Shown here: positions 47,601 to 59,137 of the stretch, piece after piece | Numbering within the stretch: position 1 is the stretch's first letter | Layout of the letters: every line of letters starts with the position of its first letter | Assembly: GCF_949628215.1 (NCBI RefSeq) | Contig: NC_134276.1 | Coordinates: 65,640,733 to 65,704,732 of the forward strand | Reading direction: 5' to 3' | Source of the DNA: Phalacrocorax aristotelis | Taxonomy: Eukaryota > Chordata > Aves > Suliformes > Phalacrocoracidae | DNA length: 64,000 bases | Position numbers and translations under genes: made by a program | Notes under the pieces: model-generated | The model's input: the letters and a program-made list of their open reading frames with translations, nothing else | What the model was told of the DNA's origin: nothing | Database searches by the model: none

Positions 47601-50600
47601 CAAAGGGTAAAATTTCTACTCATGGAGGACCAGATTGTGCCTACTGAACAAGAGTATTTTGATTTTTTTATACACAGATTCTCAGTGTCTCCTGTGGAAT
47701 TCTGAAAACTGGTCTTTCTATTCGCAAAGAGAACTTTCGATTTTAAACTTCAGCTATGTCTATAAATTCCTCTAGATGTACAAAGTACAGTGAATCTAGC
47801 AGTTTTCATATCCATGTAGCTTTAAGTCTGAACTGCAATGTTTAATACTTTTATTACAACTCTGATTAATTTTACCCAGACAGCTGGCTAATTGCATGAA
47901 GCAGTGGATTTGTAAATATTGTTTATATGACATTCAAAATGAAAAAACGCAAATATCAGGATGTTCAGAATTTGTTTGTTAAATGTTCTCATATTTTTAT
48001 CTCTTATGCTTCATTTGAGGAAAAGAGAAAACAGTATTTTCTGGTTAGAAAGGAATAAACCTTGACTGACTCTGTTGAAGCCCAGGTTTTATTCAAATTT
48101 ACACAAACAGCCTATTTTTCTTGTAAGGTCCTTTGTCTTCAGTGTCACACTTCTCATATGATCTTTTATATGTTGTGGAGCCGTTGAGTTCTCCCGGCAC
48201 GGCCGGCCGCTCTTGATTCAGAGCCTGATCTCTTAAACAGTCTTTGTACTTTCTCCCGGGCTGCACTTCACGCATGGAAGAACCTCCGGGTAAAACCCAC
48301 CAAGCAGCTACGTCATTGTTTTCTTTTGTGTCTCTCCTTAAAACTTTGCTTTGTTATGATTTCTCCATGACCCTTCAGAGTAACTAGGTAGCTGTTGTAC
48401 CACTCTCTTATTATGCTAATCATAATTATGGCCCCGTGTACTCCTCAATTCACTGTTTGAACAGCTTGGCATTTTGCCAGGGTTCAGCTGCCATTTTGTA
48501 CTGCCAGGAGTCTGACATTTTATCATCTCCTCTGCGACTTGGCTGCCGCTACCTTTCCCTACTGCCTTCACCTCACAGGGGATCACCTCAAGGGAAAAAC
48601 ATGCTCTTTTTTTTGCTGCCGCCCCCTGAATGCGAGGGCTCTTCTGGCTCATTAGAGCTGCCGTTGCGGATCTTTGATGGCATGACTAGTGAAGGTATGC
48701 GAGAGCTAGAAGTTGCAGTGTTGCGTTTCAGGTCCTTGGCAAATGTCTGTCACTTTAAGGATGCAAGGAATGTTATGTGAGAAAGGTTGAGTAGGATTGC
48801 AGAAAGAGGGTTATGAAAACGGGCATCCATCTTACAGCACTGCCAGGGCAATTCCATGTGGCCCCAGCTGCAGACCATCCTGGGATTCCTCTTGGTGTAA
48901 CATCCTGTGCTGGGGACACCCATAATGCAACTGTCTCTGAAGTTTTCCTCTTGGGACTTCATTCCCTGTTCTGTGAGTGAAGGTAAGAGAGCTGGGACTG
49001 CACGTGGCAGCCTGGGATCTGGAATGAAGAAGCTTCAACACCTGGCTATGTGCGTCCTCACTACCTGAGCTAAATAATGACAACTGGCTGTCTAGGGGTC
49101 ATGAATAGTCAATATTATCAATAGCAGCTTTTCCTTTTTATTCAGGAATTCTGTCAAATGCATTATGGCCCCTTCCACAATGACTTGTTATTAATGAAAG
49201 TATTAATTAAAAATTGAGCAGCTAACCAGTTCAGCATTTTTGCTGACTGACTCTTTGCTTTCCTGAGGAGAAGTGAAAAGTGTATAATGCAGAAGTAGGG
49301 GTCTTTTGAATAGTGGAGTATACCAAGTCTTGGTCAGAGCTGCCTTGCTCTTGTCACCGTTACCCCTGGTTTGTGCTACATGTTTCTGTTTTCTCAGCTG
49401 ACCTGTTCCTACTGTAAAACTCTACACAAATACAAGATAAAACTTAGCTTTTGCGTTTTCCTAAGTTTTATTGCAGGCATTTTCTGTGTGGATTTCTGCC
49501 GTAGATGTGTACATACTTTCTTGCATTAGTGTTGGGAACTTCCTAGAGAACAGCTAAATCCATGACATGGGCTTTTTTAATATTCCCTGTGTTAATTCCC
49601 TGGCTCATGTCAGGTTGAATAGATATCTGTGTTGGGTTAGCTTATGCTGTCTTGATAGACGAGTGATCACAAAGTTAAATGAGCTGTATGAACCCAGCTG
49701 GTTATATTTTAAAAGAGAGAATAAATTTATTTTGTTAGATTCCCCTCTTGCAAGGACTTTTTCATAATCTTACAGAGTTGTTCTTTCTCTGTAGGCCAGG
49801 AAAGATCAAGATACTACTGAGTAGCCCACTTGTAACCTGGTTGTCAGACAATTTATAAAGTCAACAGTTGATATAATCCTTGATCTCCAGAGTTTTATCA
49901 GAGGAGTAGAACGAGATGTCAGGTCATTAATTTCTTGTGGTCCTGAAGGAGTCACATAATTTTCCATTATCTCCAAAAAAGTCACCCTTGAACTAGGTAT
50001 GGATTTAGAACTAATACCTTCCTCCCAGCTGGTTGCATCTATGGGTCTGTATGGACTAAGAAAGATTGCCAGAATCACTAAAAGTCTTAAAGGTAATTGC
50101 AGAGTTCAGGTTTTTGTTTCAATTTTGAAAAAGATTATTCTTTTCAGTTTGAAATAAAAATAATTGGGGAGAAAACTCTCGTGAGGATGGCCTGTGTGTT
50201 GAGGCCAGTTACCATTAATGAAGATGCTTAGTTTAGATCAGGGTTGCTGGAACATGATTTGTAAAACATATAAAACATAGTTTTGTTGGATTTTGGCTAT
50301 GTTCTGATTATTTGAAAAAATAATGAAAGTGAGTCATGGATAGCAAGCTCCTGATAAGTTACTTGAGCACTTTTAACCAGTGCCAAGTCTCTTAAAGAAA
50401 GCCCAGGAACAATCTTAAGATTTTTGGCCCTTTCTAATTCATTATGTGGAGAGGAGATTTAAAAACATTCGTCCTTTGTGGGAGGAAGCTCATACCTTTT
50501 AGTTGTGTTAGCTAAGGGTAGCTATTAAATGCTTCTGTGTAACGTGGGACTAACCTCTCTTGTGAATCTGCTGCTGGAAGAAGTGCAAGGATTCTTGTCA

Positions 50601-53600
50601 TCAGGGAAAGTCAAGGTGAAAGCACAGATTGCTCTGATTACCAGAAAGATGCCTCCCAAGTGACTTGGCTGCTGGATCCCTATTATACCTGCAGAGAAGA
50701 TGCAGGCATGAACTTTGTGATCTTTCTCCCAAATCTCATTTAGACAGCAGCCTAGCCAGGAATCGCATGAGCAGGTTTTGGGGTTTTTTTTTCTAAGTAC
50801 TTAGGGAGAGATAAAGGTCAGTTTGTATGTGCTGACTCAGAGACATATACTTAAACTGTTTCTAATCCTGTCATGCGGTACCATGGACAAAACTTGTTTA
50901 TGGTCCTGTGTTCTGTGTCCAGCTTTCTTGGTAAATAGCTGCTGCTTCTTTGGTGTATGTTGCAGAGTGAGTAAAAGATGGGAGGTGTGTTCACCCCATG
51001 CCGTAGTCCCTTTTCTCCCTGTTGTTGCAGAGGTCCTTACCCCAGGTGATACTACCAGAGGTTTTGCTGCCTCGTCAAAATGCAAGAAGTAGCCAAAGAT
51101 TTTCATCATCGCTACAGGGAGTGCTGCTGCTCTTGCTGCTTTCTGATATATCAGAAAAAGATGTATACATATGTAGGAGCATTGTATTCCAGTTAGGTCC
51201 TGGCCAAATTCACCCTTCTGAACGCTTGCTGTACTGCTGTGATTTGACACCAGCGTTAGATTTCTTTGGTATTTATCTTTCTTGAGTTTCAGTGAAGGAA
51301 GGCATGCCTGGGATATTTTTTTTAATTACTATTATTATTATTTGAAGCTTTTAGGGTCTTATTCTTCTTTTTCCAATCAGCAAAACAGATATGTAGACTG
51401 AGACTTTTTCTGTCTTCTGTTCTCTCTCCTCATGTGTCCACAACTGATTTGAAGTATTCTAGCCATCTGGGTATTGATTCAACTATCATCTGTGCCTTAA
51501 GAATTGAATGTAAACTAGAGAAGGATACCAATGTGGTAAAGGCTTTTCATTTTATTGGTTTTAACATTAAAAAAAAAAAAAGGTGCATAAGTTTTTTCTT
51601 AGGGGCATTTTCAGTCTGTTTCATTCTGGGGGAAATTGTCATCTCAACTTTATTCTGTCACTTTTGAAGGTTTTGGTTTAGGGCAGTCCATTTGGAAGAA
51701 TATTGTCAGTTTTTACTTACCAAGTCAGTTAACAGGACCACTTCTATGAACTCTGAAAATACTAAGTCCAAGACATTTGGTTATCATTATGCGTTTTGGG
51801 GGGATTGTCATAATACACATTGTAATGTGGTTGAGATTGAAACTACAACCGCTTCGAAGATTTGGATATATCTAAATGCAGATTGTAAAATGGTTGTGTT
51901 GATACCTGTGGTATCTTCATGAAGCTGGTTAAGGTTGGCCTTGAGCGCAGTTGTCATATCCATGTGAGAAATCTCAGAAAATGGAGTCAAGCAATAGCTG
52001 TTTCTCCTTTTGGGGCTCTTTCTCACAGGATGTGAGAGGCTTTGCATAAGACGAGTGACCCCATTTGTATAATGCACTTGGGTTCATTATTAAAGAGGTT
52101 GTTGTTGGCTCTGATCTCTGTAGTGTGTTGTCAACACTCCTGCCCAATGCCCAGGGAAACAGAAGATCTAGCTAAATGAGAGTTTTTGGTGTCCAAGTAG
52201 CAGCTGTGGAATACATTTTGGGTTTTGACACATTATTATATGAAAAATACGATAGGGTAAATATGGCGCTTTTTTCTAAATGCATACCTCAATAGGTCAT
52301 TCAGACTCTCACTACCTTGAAGGTAGAGTATGGAGCAAGTAAAGACTGTGGTATCTGCATATTTAGAACGGTCCTTTGCTACGAACCTATGACACCAGTG
52401 CTTCTCCTGGCTCCTGGGTTGCTGTTCTTGCTGCTGTGTTGTTAATATTCAGGTGAAGCCTACCAGGTTCTCTTCTGGTGACTAAATTAACTTAGTCAAT
52501 GGCTGAAAAGGAACACTTGATTTGAATAGTATTCAGTCCCCCTCTCATTAGGGTCTTTGTTTCTCTTTCTTTCATTTTCTTCCCTGTCATTTAATCAGAT
52601 TGTAGCAGGAAAATAGCTATGGTCTACCCAGCATTTGCAAGTTAAACACTATGTAAGAATATTTCAGCAGCCTGGTAGGTGAAAATGACAGTTCTGTCTT
52701 CTAAAATTTTGAGGGACATTTTAATATGCTAATCTTAATTTACTAAATATATGTCTCTTTGGTTTCTAATTGCATCCAGCCAACTTCATGCCATTGTGTT
52801 GTCACTGAGATGTGCTCTACCTAATTGAGGTGCTTGTGAGAGACCCATGAGTTGATAATGGGATCAATCAAGTTGTTATTTCCAGTTCTGTTCATGGGGC
52901 TGAAAAATGCTGCCTCAAGCCTTTGGGCTTCTGGAAATTTGGAGTTAATTCACAAGAATGATGATTTAAACATTGACAAATACAGCTACTCCTGGAATAT
53001 GGAATTGGTTTAATTTTATGCTCAAACATTTTTGCACTGTTTGGTTTTGCCTTTAATTCCTTTGACCTAACCTTTCCAGAATAATCTCTCTCCCTATCTT
53101 ATTTACCCAGTTTCCAATAATGACCTCACCCAAGGTTTACCACAATAGTTAATAATTAGCTTTCTGAGATAACTACTTAAATTCTAGAGCTACGCATTAT
53201 GTCCCATCTTTCGCTCTTTTGATGTACTGTATAACATGACAGGATCTAAATGTCAGCAGGTCTAACATTTGATTCACATTAATATAATTATCTGCAGTGC
53301 TTGGACAAACAAAACCGAAACTCTTTCATCCTCAGATCAGACACTTTTTCCCATCTTTGAAGATAAGACTCTAGGTTGGCTTTTGCAACTGCCCACTTAA
53401 AGTGGCTTTGTCTGAGTTTACGTAACAGACTTTTGCAACGGTACATTTTAATGCATTTGGAGTTGCCTCAGTCACACCAGGTGTGCACAGATAATGAGCA
53501 GAATTTTGGTGAGGTGACAGCAGTCTTCCGTGTGTCCCGTGTCATCTAGCAGGAGATCACACGGATTGGGGTTTTGTGATGTCCAAGCCACATCTCTGAT

Positions 53601-56600
53601 GACTAAGGAGGTTCCAGCTCTGCCTAAAGCACATGTAAAGAGCTGCGGTCCCGCTGCCTCCTGTCTGCACTGTCATTCATGCTTATCTACTGTTTCTGTA
53701 GCTCCTCGTTACACCCGTGCTGTCTTCACATTTTCTTGTTTCAGTGTAAAATTTGACAAGGCTGCACCTTATCACCGTTGTTCCTTTTCCTCCTCTAGAA
53801 AGCAACGACAGTAACTGTCAGTCATCCTGAATGAGGAAAGCTGCTGTGTTTAGAGCTTTCTGTGACAATTTAAAGCTATTGCCCTGGTGGCTTTTGATCA
53901 CTCAGTGAAAGCCAGTCTTTGAATAAAATGCAGTGAACAGCAAAATTGTCTTTGGGGGCCAGAGAGGGGAGTTGCGTTTCAGGTCCTAACTGTCAAGTGT
54001 CCTCGCACTCTGGTCAGTGACCAGCCTAGAATAGACTTTCAAGCAGATAGCACCTGTCAAGTATCTGTTACAAATAGCTCTGGAAGATGTTTAGAATCTG
54101 TGGGTGATCTCAGGGCAGTAGCCACCATCTTTTTTTTCAGGCTCTTTATCGTGTTTGGAAAGGTTATTACATCAGGCTTCCACCAAGATGAAGATACACA
54201 GAACTGTGTTTTATATCAATTTTTATTGTGTGATGGATGGTGAAATACAGAAGAGTCCTGAGGAGCAAAAAGCCTTGTCTTAAAGTTTTTTTCTTCTTCA
54301 CTGGCTTTTCAAAACTAAAAGGTAATACAAGAGGCAGTGAGGTTGTGCAGTAAGATAAGAAGCAACAATGCGACTGTGCAGTACTGAACCCAGCAATTGC
54401 TGCTATAAGCACCATAACCAAATGAGTGCGGTTCTTGTATGTAAAAATAATTGAGGTGGCAAGACGTGGAATTTTTTCAGGGTGTATTCATTTTAATTTG
54501 CAGAAATTGTCTAAAGCTACCAATAATTCACAAAGAAAATTTGTCCTCACCATTTCAGAGACTCAGTGCTGTTTAATTTAAAGAATCTTTGTAGATTTTG
54601 CCATGGAAAGTACTTTTCTCAATACATTCTGGAGGCAGAGAAAAGAGCAAAAAGATAAACATGCAAGGTGCTGAACACCATACCTTGGCCCTGTCTACAC
54701 AGGGCTTCAAGGAGGGCAAATGCCAAAGCTTTTGTCTGTCTTCCCATGAGATCCCAGTCTTCTCAGCCTCCACTGAGCGAAGCTTTGTCTCTCTCTTCTA
54801 CCTCTCACTAATAGCCGAGGAAAGTTGATCAGGTAAACGTCTGCGGGGTCCTTTTTCGTGGTGTGCTTCCCTCTGAGACTCTGTATGCTTGCTTGTTTGA
54901 TTAGATCTGCTTTGACTAATGGATGATGTGTAAAGTTGATTGAATGATTGTTGACATTAGCTTTGGACTATTCCTTACCTACTAAACTTCACAGGAACGA
55001 GATGAGTTACAGACGCTCCTTTGGTTTTCCTTATTAATGATTCTGTTTTGCAAACATTATTTATGTGTTTATCCTGTGATAGTTCTTTTCTGTGTGTAGT
55101 AAGAGCTTTTATCAACTGCTTTCCAGACAGGCTAAGACTTTGAGGAAGCTTTTGAGGTTTGGAGGGCTGTTGTTTGGTTGCTTCATTGAACAACAGTGAG
55201 CTATCGTAATCTAGCTTTTCATTGGAATGGCATCTGATAATGTGTCACATTACATGTAGTGGTTAGCTCGAAGTTAAGTAGCTGTTTGAAGATCCATTTA
55301 TCTGCTACTGTCGTCTGTCACCAGAATCTTTAACTGCACACATCTGTACAATGGTATTGTAGTTCATTGTCCATGTTTACAGGAGTTACTGCTTGGATTC
55401 AGCTTCCCAGATTGTGTATGTTCATGGTGCAGTTTGTATTTTCAAATTACGGGAAAGCCAGACTATTTCCCAGCCTTTTGCTCCATCACCTTCCAAAAAA
55501 GCTTTCTTTATGTTAGGAAATCCCTGACTTTTAGTTAATCGAAGTCTCTCTCAAAGGTTTTAACCCTCCTTTCAGAAGTTTAGATGCTGTTTTCTCGTGG
55601 CCTTGCAAGAGGTTTTCCAACTCCTCTTTGTATTAATCTTTGCTTTGTGCTTTAGAGTGGGCGTGTTGCATTTGTGATTCCTGTTCTGGAAAAAAAGCCA
55701 AGTCACTTACCATATAGCTCTGCATCTCTAAAGACAATACTGATTCTTGCTTACTTGATCCCTTTCTGTCAAAGCCTGCAGATTGCATCTCTCTGATGAA
55801 AGAGATGTCTTATTCATACCTTTCTAGATACTTTTTTAAAAAAAAAAACAGAACACTAATGTCAATTGTGTATGCATGTCTTGGTCAGTGGAGGCGATAA
55901 TTACATGGAGATGTTTGAGATCAGGTTAGTAATCAGGTGGAGAAATTGGCATGAAGGGACAAAGGAAGTTAACAACGTTATTTGTGTGAGCGTAGTACAC
56001 AGGAAACAGCTGAGGACCTGTCTTGCTTTCTGTGCTGGTACCTCCAAAGTATTTTGGTTCTGTTTTTTTTTTTTTTTTTATGGTTTTGATCCACAGGCAA
56101 ACAAGAATACACATTAGCTTTTTTGGTAATAAGAAACTAAACACTGCCAAGGAATATTTATTCCCAGGTACCTGAACATGATTATTTGTACTGTCAAATT
56201 ATCCAAACGATCCGTGGCAAGACTGTTGGCCCATGCCAATGAGCCTCTCCCAACAGCTTCTTCCACTGCTGAGGACCCACCGTGGTCCAGGGGTTGTGAC
56301 TGATAGGCAGCTTCAGCGTTACCTGCTCTGAAGCCTGAGGGTGTAGAGACCAGCTGACCTCAGTGTCAGAGAACTCTTCTGGGCATGTTTAAATGTTGTG
56401 TATAGACTGTAGCTGCTAAGCGCTAGAAGAGTGTCTGTGCTGAATCCCATGGTCAGGAACATTTGAGGTGACACCCCTTCCTGAAGAAAGTTACATCATT
56501 TGTACCCTATCAGCTTTAAAATGGTGCTACTTTGATATCTGTGTGTGGGAATGAACCGTAAGATGACACAATAGCCCTTCCACCTTCACAGAAGCTGTAG

Positions 56601-59137
56601 GCACAGGCTACTTGTAAGGTTTCCTTAGCTGCATAACCACAGCCATTGTGAACATTAGGTACCCTTAAAGTGAAGTGATGCTTCTCTGAGGCAGTATTTG
56701 TTCTGCTTGCTTGATGAAGAATGAAAATCCGTCAGTTACTTTTCAGCATGTATTTATAGCTGATTTTGCAATGTAAGTCATTATCACCATTTTAAATCTC
56801 TTGGCCCTTCATATGCCTTGGGTTGCTTCTTATGTGAAGTTGGAAAGGAGTTATGTGAACATAATGTTTGTAAAATGCTTTGAAGATTAAAAGCTTTATA
56901 GTAGGTTTTTATTATTACCAGTGGCAAAGTGAGTAGCAGTGGCTTAATGTTGGACTGTTCATTTCCCAAGAGATGTCTGTGTTTTGAGGAGTGCACATTA
57001 TCAACTGGGTTGGAGACAAAGTTATCTTATTTCAATCCTGAATATAAATAAATTGGCAAACTTTCTACCTTAAGATTTGCACGAGATATTTGTAATAGAG
57101 GAGAGCAGTTATGGTACTGTGTATGGCTCTGCTCTTAGCTTATGTTTAATGGAATATTTATTTAATGTATTTGGCTTCTACTATCCAAAGGTATTTTGAA
57201 TCCAGTCCATTCAAACATCCTGATATACATAGAGAGAGCGCAGTATTCTTATAACTGTATGATATATAGATATGAGATATTGAGAAATATACATCTATTG
57301 AGATACATATTGCTCTTCTAGGGATAAAATCAGTTTCAGCATGTAAATAAAAAAGTGGTCTGCATTCAGAAATTGTGACATTTTATTACAGTTTGGTTCA
57401 CAGTTTTTCACATGTTCAACCTGCCACATATAAAAGAACTGGCTTTTTTTAACAGTGCTTTAAATATTTATTGAATCATTTTTATCTCCAGACTGTATGT
57501 GGATCGTAAACTGATAGGTGGTTGTAGAGGGACAAAAAAAAATAAAGAGGTGAGCTGTTTGGCAATTCTCAAGCTACTGCTGTTTCCTTGCGAGTTAGAG
57601 GAGAGGGAAGGGAGCTGCATCGTTCAAATGGAAATTCAACTTCAGCTTGCTAAGCAGGGGACTGCTTCAGGGACACCGATGTCCTCACGTGGTTCCTTGT
57701 GTCCCTTGCCCTTGCAGCAGGTCATCGCTTCCACCCAGCAGCCTTGTTTTGACAGAGCTGTTTTGTGGTGTCAGCACAGGGTGCCTTTGGGGAGCCGGCG
57801 CTGCTGCAGCTGGGGATTTCTGAAGCAGCTATTGTCGGCGGAGGGGCTGCTGGGCCATGGCCAGTCGCGAGGCACTGCATCCCTGCGGCCTTGAGCGGGC
57901 TGCCTCGCTCCATGCAGCTGCAAAAGCTTTGGGCTCCTGCCTGGCACTTGCAGAAATCGTTGTGGAATTTGCTGATTCTGCCAGACGCGAGCTAAACACT
58001 TGTTCCCAGGTGGTGTGTCCCATCAGTACAGCTGTTGGTTATGAAAAACATGCAAGGGCTTTCGTCCGTAATAATAAAGCTTTGTTGAAGAATTGCAAGC
58101 CCAAAATATTCTGAGTAATACTATCAAATAGTACCTCCTCGCTTAGCCTATAGGGAGCTTTTTTCCCCCATGCGTCAGTTAAAATGTTCATATATTGTCA
58201 CTTATGTCAGAGGTGGGGAGGGAGGCAGGCTAAATTTTCCCTCGGTACTGTCAGTAGGGATTATCTGACATTGTTGGGCACTGCTTTCAAAATATTCTGA
58301 CCTATTTACACAAAAAAAACTGATCAGAACAAAGTAAACAGTTCTGGTCAGCGGCTGAATGCTGTATTGTGGCAGCTATATTTGGCGGTGGATTTTCTCA
58401 TCATTTTCACAATGTAGACAAAACCCAAACGCTACAGAAATCTTAAGCGTTACAAGCAGATAATACCCTTACTGAATAGCTTGATTCTCCTGTTGCCTTT
58501 TGGGGAAAGGGGACGGTTTGGCCATAATTCAGTTGGAACAAATGCTTATGAACCAACTGACAAAAAAGCGTATGAGTAGATTTATCATTTTGACATGCAG
58601 GGTAATAAATAATTGCATCATTTCCAGCAAGCCGCAGTGCATACCTGTGAGATGGTGGATATCTCTCCAAGGTGTAATCTCTGCAAAGTATTAAGTAGGG
58701 AATTGTGACAGACTGCAGAAATGGTTGGTTTCCTGCTTGGGCTTTATTTCTTTATTTTGTAACAACCATAGTGGATACTTGCAATTACCTCCTCATTTTT
58801 ATGTGGTATCCCCTAAGGAATGTATTGAGAGAAATCTTTCATTTTAGCTATTTGGACAACCATTCCATATTTCCTGGGTCACAGATTTTTTTGGTAGTTT
58901 GGAGGATAAAATTGCCTGACACTCAAGATAGGAAATATCTCTTTCTATCTTGCATCTTCAACTCAGATTCTGAGAATACTAAAATGAAGCCTTTTTAAAC
59001 TTGTCTTTTTCTCCCCACTTCCATTTAGTGATAGTCCCAATGCTGTCCATGAGGTGGAAAAGTGGTTACCACGACTGCACTCAGTTGTCATAGGACCTGG
59101 CTTAGGTAGAGATGAAGTTCTACTTGAGAACGCTAAG
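35557..59137 (+). CDS. NAXD: NAXD (CARKD), ATP-dependent (S)-NAD(P)H-hydrate dehydratase, N-terminal part; gene continues past the window
   Basis: NAXD removes the hydrated, damaged forms of NADH and NADPH: it dehydrates (S)-NAD(P)HX using ATP and works with the epimerase NAXE in metabolite repair. Visible coding exons: first exon (35,557-35,623, or on to 35,767), 42,791-42,941, 44,240-44,285, 46,006-46,094 and 59,029-59,137. All have GT-AG junctions whose phases agree (1, 2, 0, 2, 0). The joined product has about 154 or 159 residues depending on the first-exon form, roughly the first 45% of the family's ~350. Signature segments are [26 protein letters not shown] and [11 protein letters not shown], the start of the ribokinase-like YjeF C-terminal fold. 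The ATP and catalytic half must lie beyond 64,000. Two Myb/SANT-encoding exons sit in intron 1. Confidence 0.94.
35686..35767 (+). CDS. NAXD: NAXD first exon, long form (hydrophobic, signal/anchor-type N-terminus)
   Basis: An ATG at 35,686 with A at -3 opens 27 codons with an unbroken hydrophobic run ([15 protein letters not shown]) followed by RGDE and the donor GAAG|GTATAC at 35,768, phase 1. It resembles a signal peptide or membrane anchor and corresponds in position and character to the hydrophobic N-terminus of the reference mammalian NAXD isoform. It is in the same frame as the upstream ATG at 35,557, so unspliced reading from there would give an Arg-rich extension followed by this segment. 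Confidence 0.8.
37065..37160 (+). repeat. Polypyrimidine tract (CCCT/CCTCC repeats)
   Basis: Nearly 100 bases are almost pure C/T, mainly CTCC and CCCT units. The tract ends about 20 bases before the AG at 37,179-37,180, so it could serve as an unusually long splice polypyrimidine tract or as a TATA-less promoter element. Long mirror-like pyrimidine tracts can also form triplex DNA. Confidence 0.8.
37181..37758 (+). CDS. Myb/SANT-like DNA-binding domain exon, nested in NAXD intron 1
   Basis: ATG 37,200 (A at -3) opens 186 codons to the donor GACG|GTGAGT at 37,759, phase 1. Residues about 8-95 form a Myb/SANT-like (GT-1 trihelix) domain: an aromatic/acidic first helix ([17 protein letters not shown]), then [20 protein letters not shown], then [18 protein letters not shown]. 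The rest is Pro/Gly-rich, then acidic ([16 protein letters not shown]), and contains a SUMO-like IKVE. Such proteins bind DNA as regulators. A good acceptor (CCATTGCAG) at 37,180 after a long pyrimidine tract suggests an upstream non-coding or NAXD exon can be joined. I do not recognise a specific named gene; it is close in style to MSANTD2 but not that protein. Confidence 0.8.
39011..39462 (+). CDS. Second coding exon of the Myb/SANT-like protein (coiled coil), with two possible ends
   Basis: The acceptor CTTGTTTTAG at 39,001-39,010 joins in frame after the first exon's phase 1. The exon encodes a basic patch ([10 protein letters not shown]) and then a long amphipathic helix from [10 protein letters not shown] through [18 protein letters not shown], the C-terminal coiled coil usual in Myb/SANT-like factors. 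It ends either at TGA 39,460-39,462 (336-residue protein), with AATAAA at 39,464-39,469 just after it, or at the donor ATAG|GTACTT at 39,383. That donor leaves phase 1 and would enter NAXD exon 2 in frame. Confidence 0.8.
39464..39469 (+). terminator. Polyadenylation signal AATAAA next to the Myb/SANT stop codon
   Basis: A canonical AATAAA begins one base after the TGA. If used, the transcript would have almost no 3' UTR. It could equally be chance in A-rich sequence; use is not shown by the sequence. Confidence 0.4.
39470..42790 (+). other. Rest of NAXD intron 1
   Basis: A+T-rich intronic sequence with poly-T runs (41,340-41,395 and 41,640-41,670), ending in a good acceptor (CTTCTTTTCAG). 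No further exon-like frame with family similarity was seen. Confidence 0.6.
42791..42941 (+). CDS. NAXD: NAXD exon 2
   Basis: The exon lies between TTCTTTTCAG and A|GTAAGT. It encodes [20 protein letters not shown], continues through [20 protein letters not shown] and ends GIVGGCQ plus two bases of Glu. This is the conserved start of the YjeF-C/ribokinase-like domain, with the glycine-rich GIVGG turn. All upstream alternative donors (35,624, 35,768, 39,383) are phase 1 and restore this frame. Confidence 0.95.
42942..44239 (+). other. NAXD intron 2
   Basis: Ordinary A+T-rich intron of 1.3 kb with a GTAAGT donor and a TTTCATTCTAG acceptor. Nothing else was seen. Confidence 0.85.
44240..44285 (+). 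CDS. NAXD: NAXD exon 3
   Basis: A 46-base exon completes Glu and encodes [15 protein letters not shown], then GTG|GTACGT. The short length and the conserved YTGAPYFAA identify it with confidence. Confidence 0.94.
44286..46005 (+). other. NAXD intron 3
   Basis: A+T-rich intron of 1.7 kb with a GTACGT donor and a TTTCTTTTTTAG acceptor. Nothing else was seen. Confidence 0.85.
46006..46094 (+). CDS. NAXD: NAXD exon 4
   Basis: The exon encodes [20 protein letters not shown] followed by SPELIVHPV and two bases of Leu, ending CCT|GTAAGT. It is the second beta-alpha unit of the dehydratase fold and matches the family closely. Confidence 0.95.
46095..59028 (+). other. NAXD intron 4, long (12.9 kb)
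   Basis: This intron is much longer than its neighbours. I see only short frames without family signature. There are poly-T or poly-A runs near 47,170-47,220, 51,570 and 56,065, and an AT/AG-rich patch near 57,225-57,320. The segment 57,780-58,010 is G+C-richer and open in several frames but looks like nothing known. No ERV or CR1 fragment was recognised. Confidence 0.6.
59029..59137 (+). CDS. NAXD: NAXD exon 5
   Basis: After CCATTTAG the exon completes Leu and encodes [20 protein letters not shown] followed by [16 protein letters not shown], ending AAG|GTAATG in phase 0. GPGLGRD is the family's conserved glycine-rich loop. It is the last exon in the window. Confidence 0.95.

Noticed and set aside
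48416..49083. Frames of 70-114 codons inside NAXD intron 4
   Set aside because: They overlap on both strands and none joins NAXD exons in phase with conserved content.
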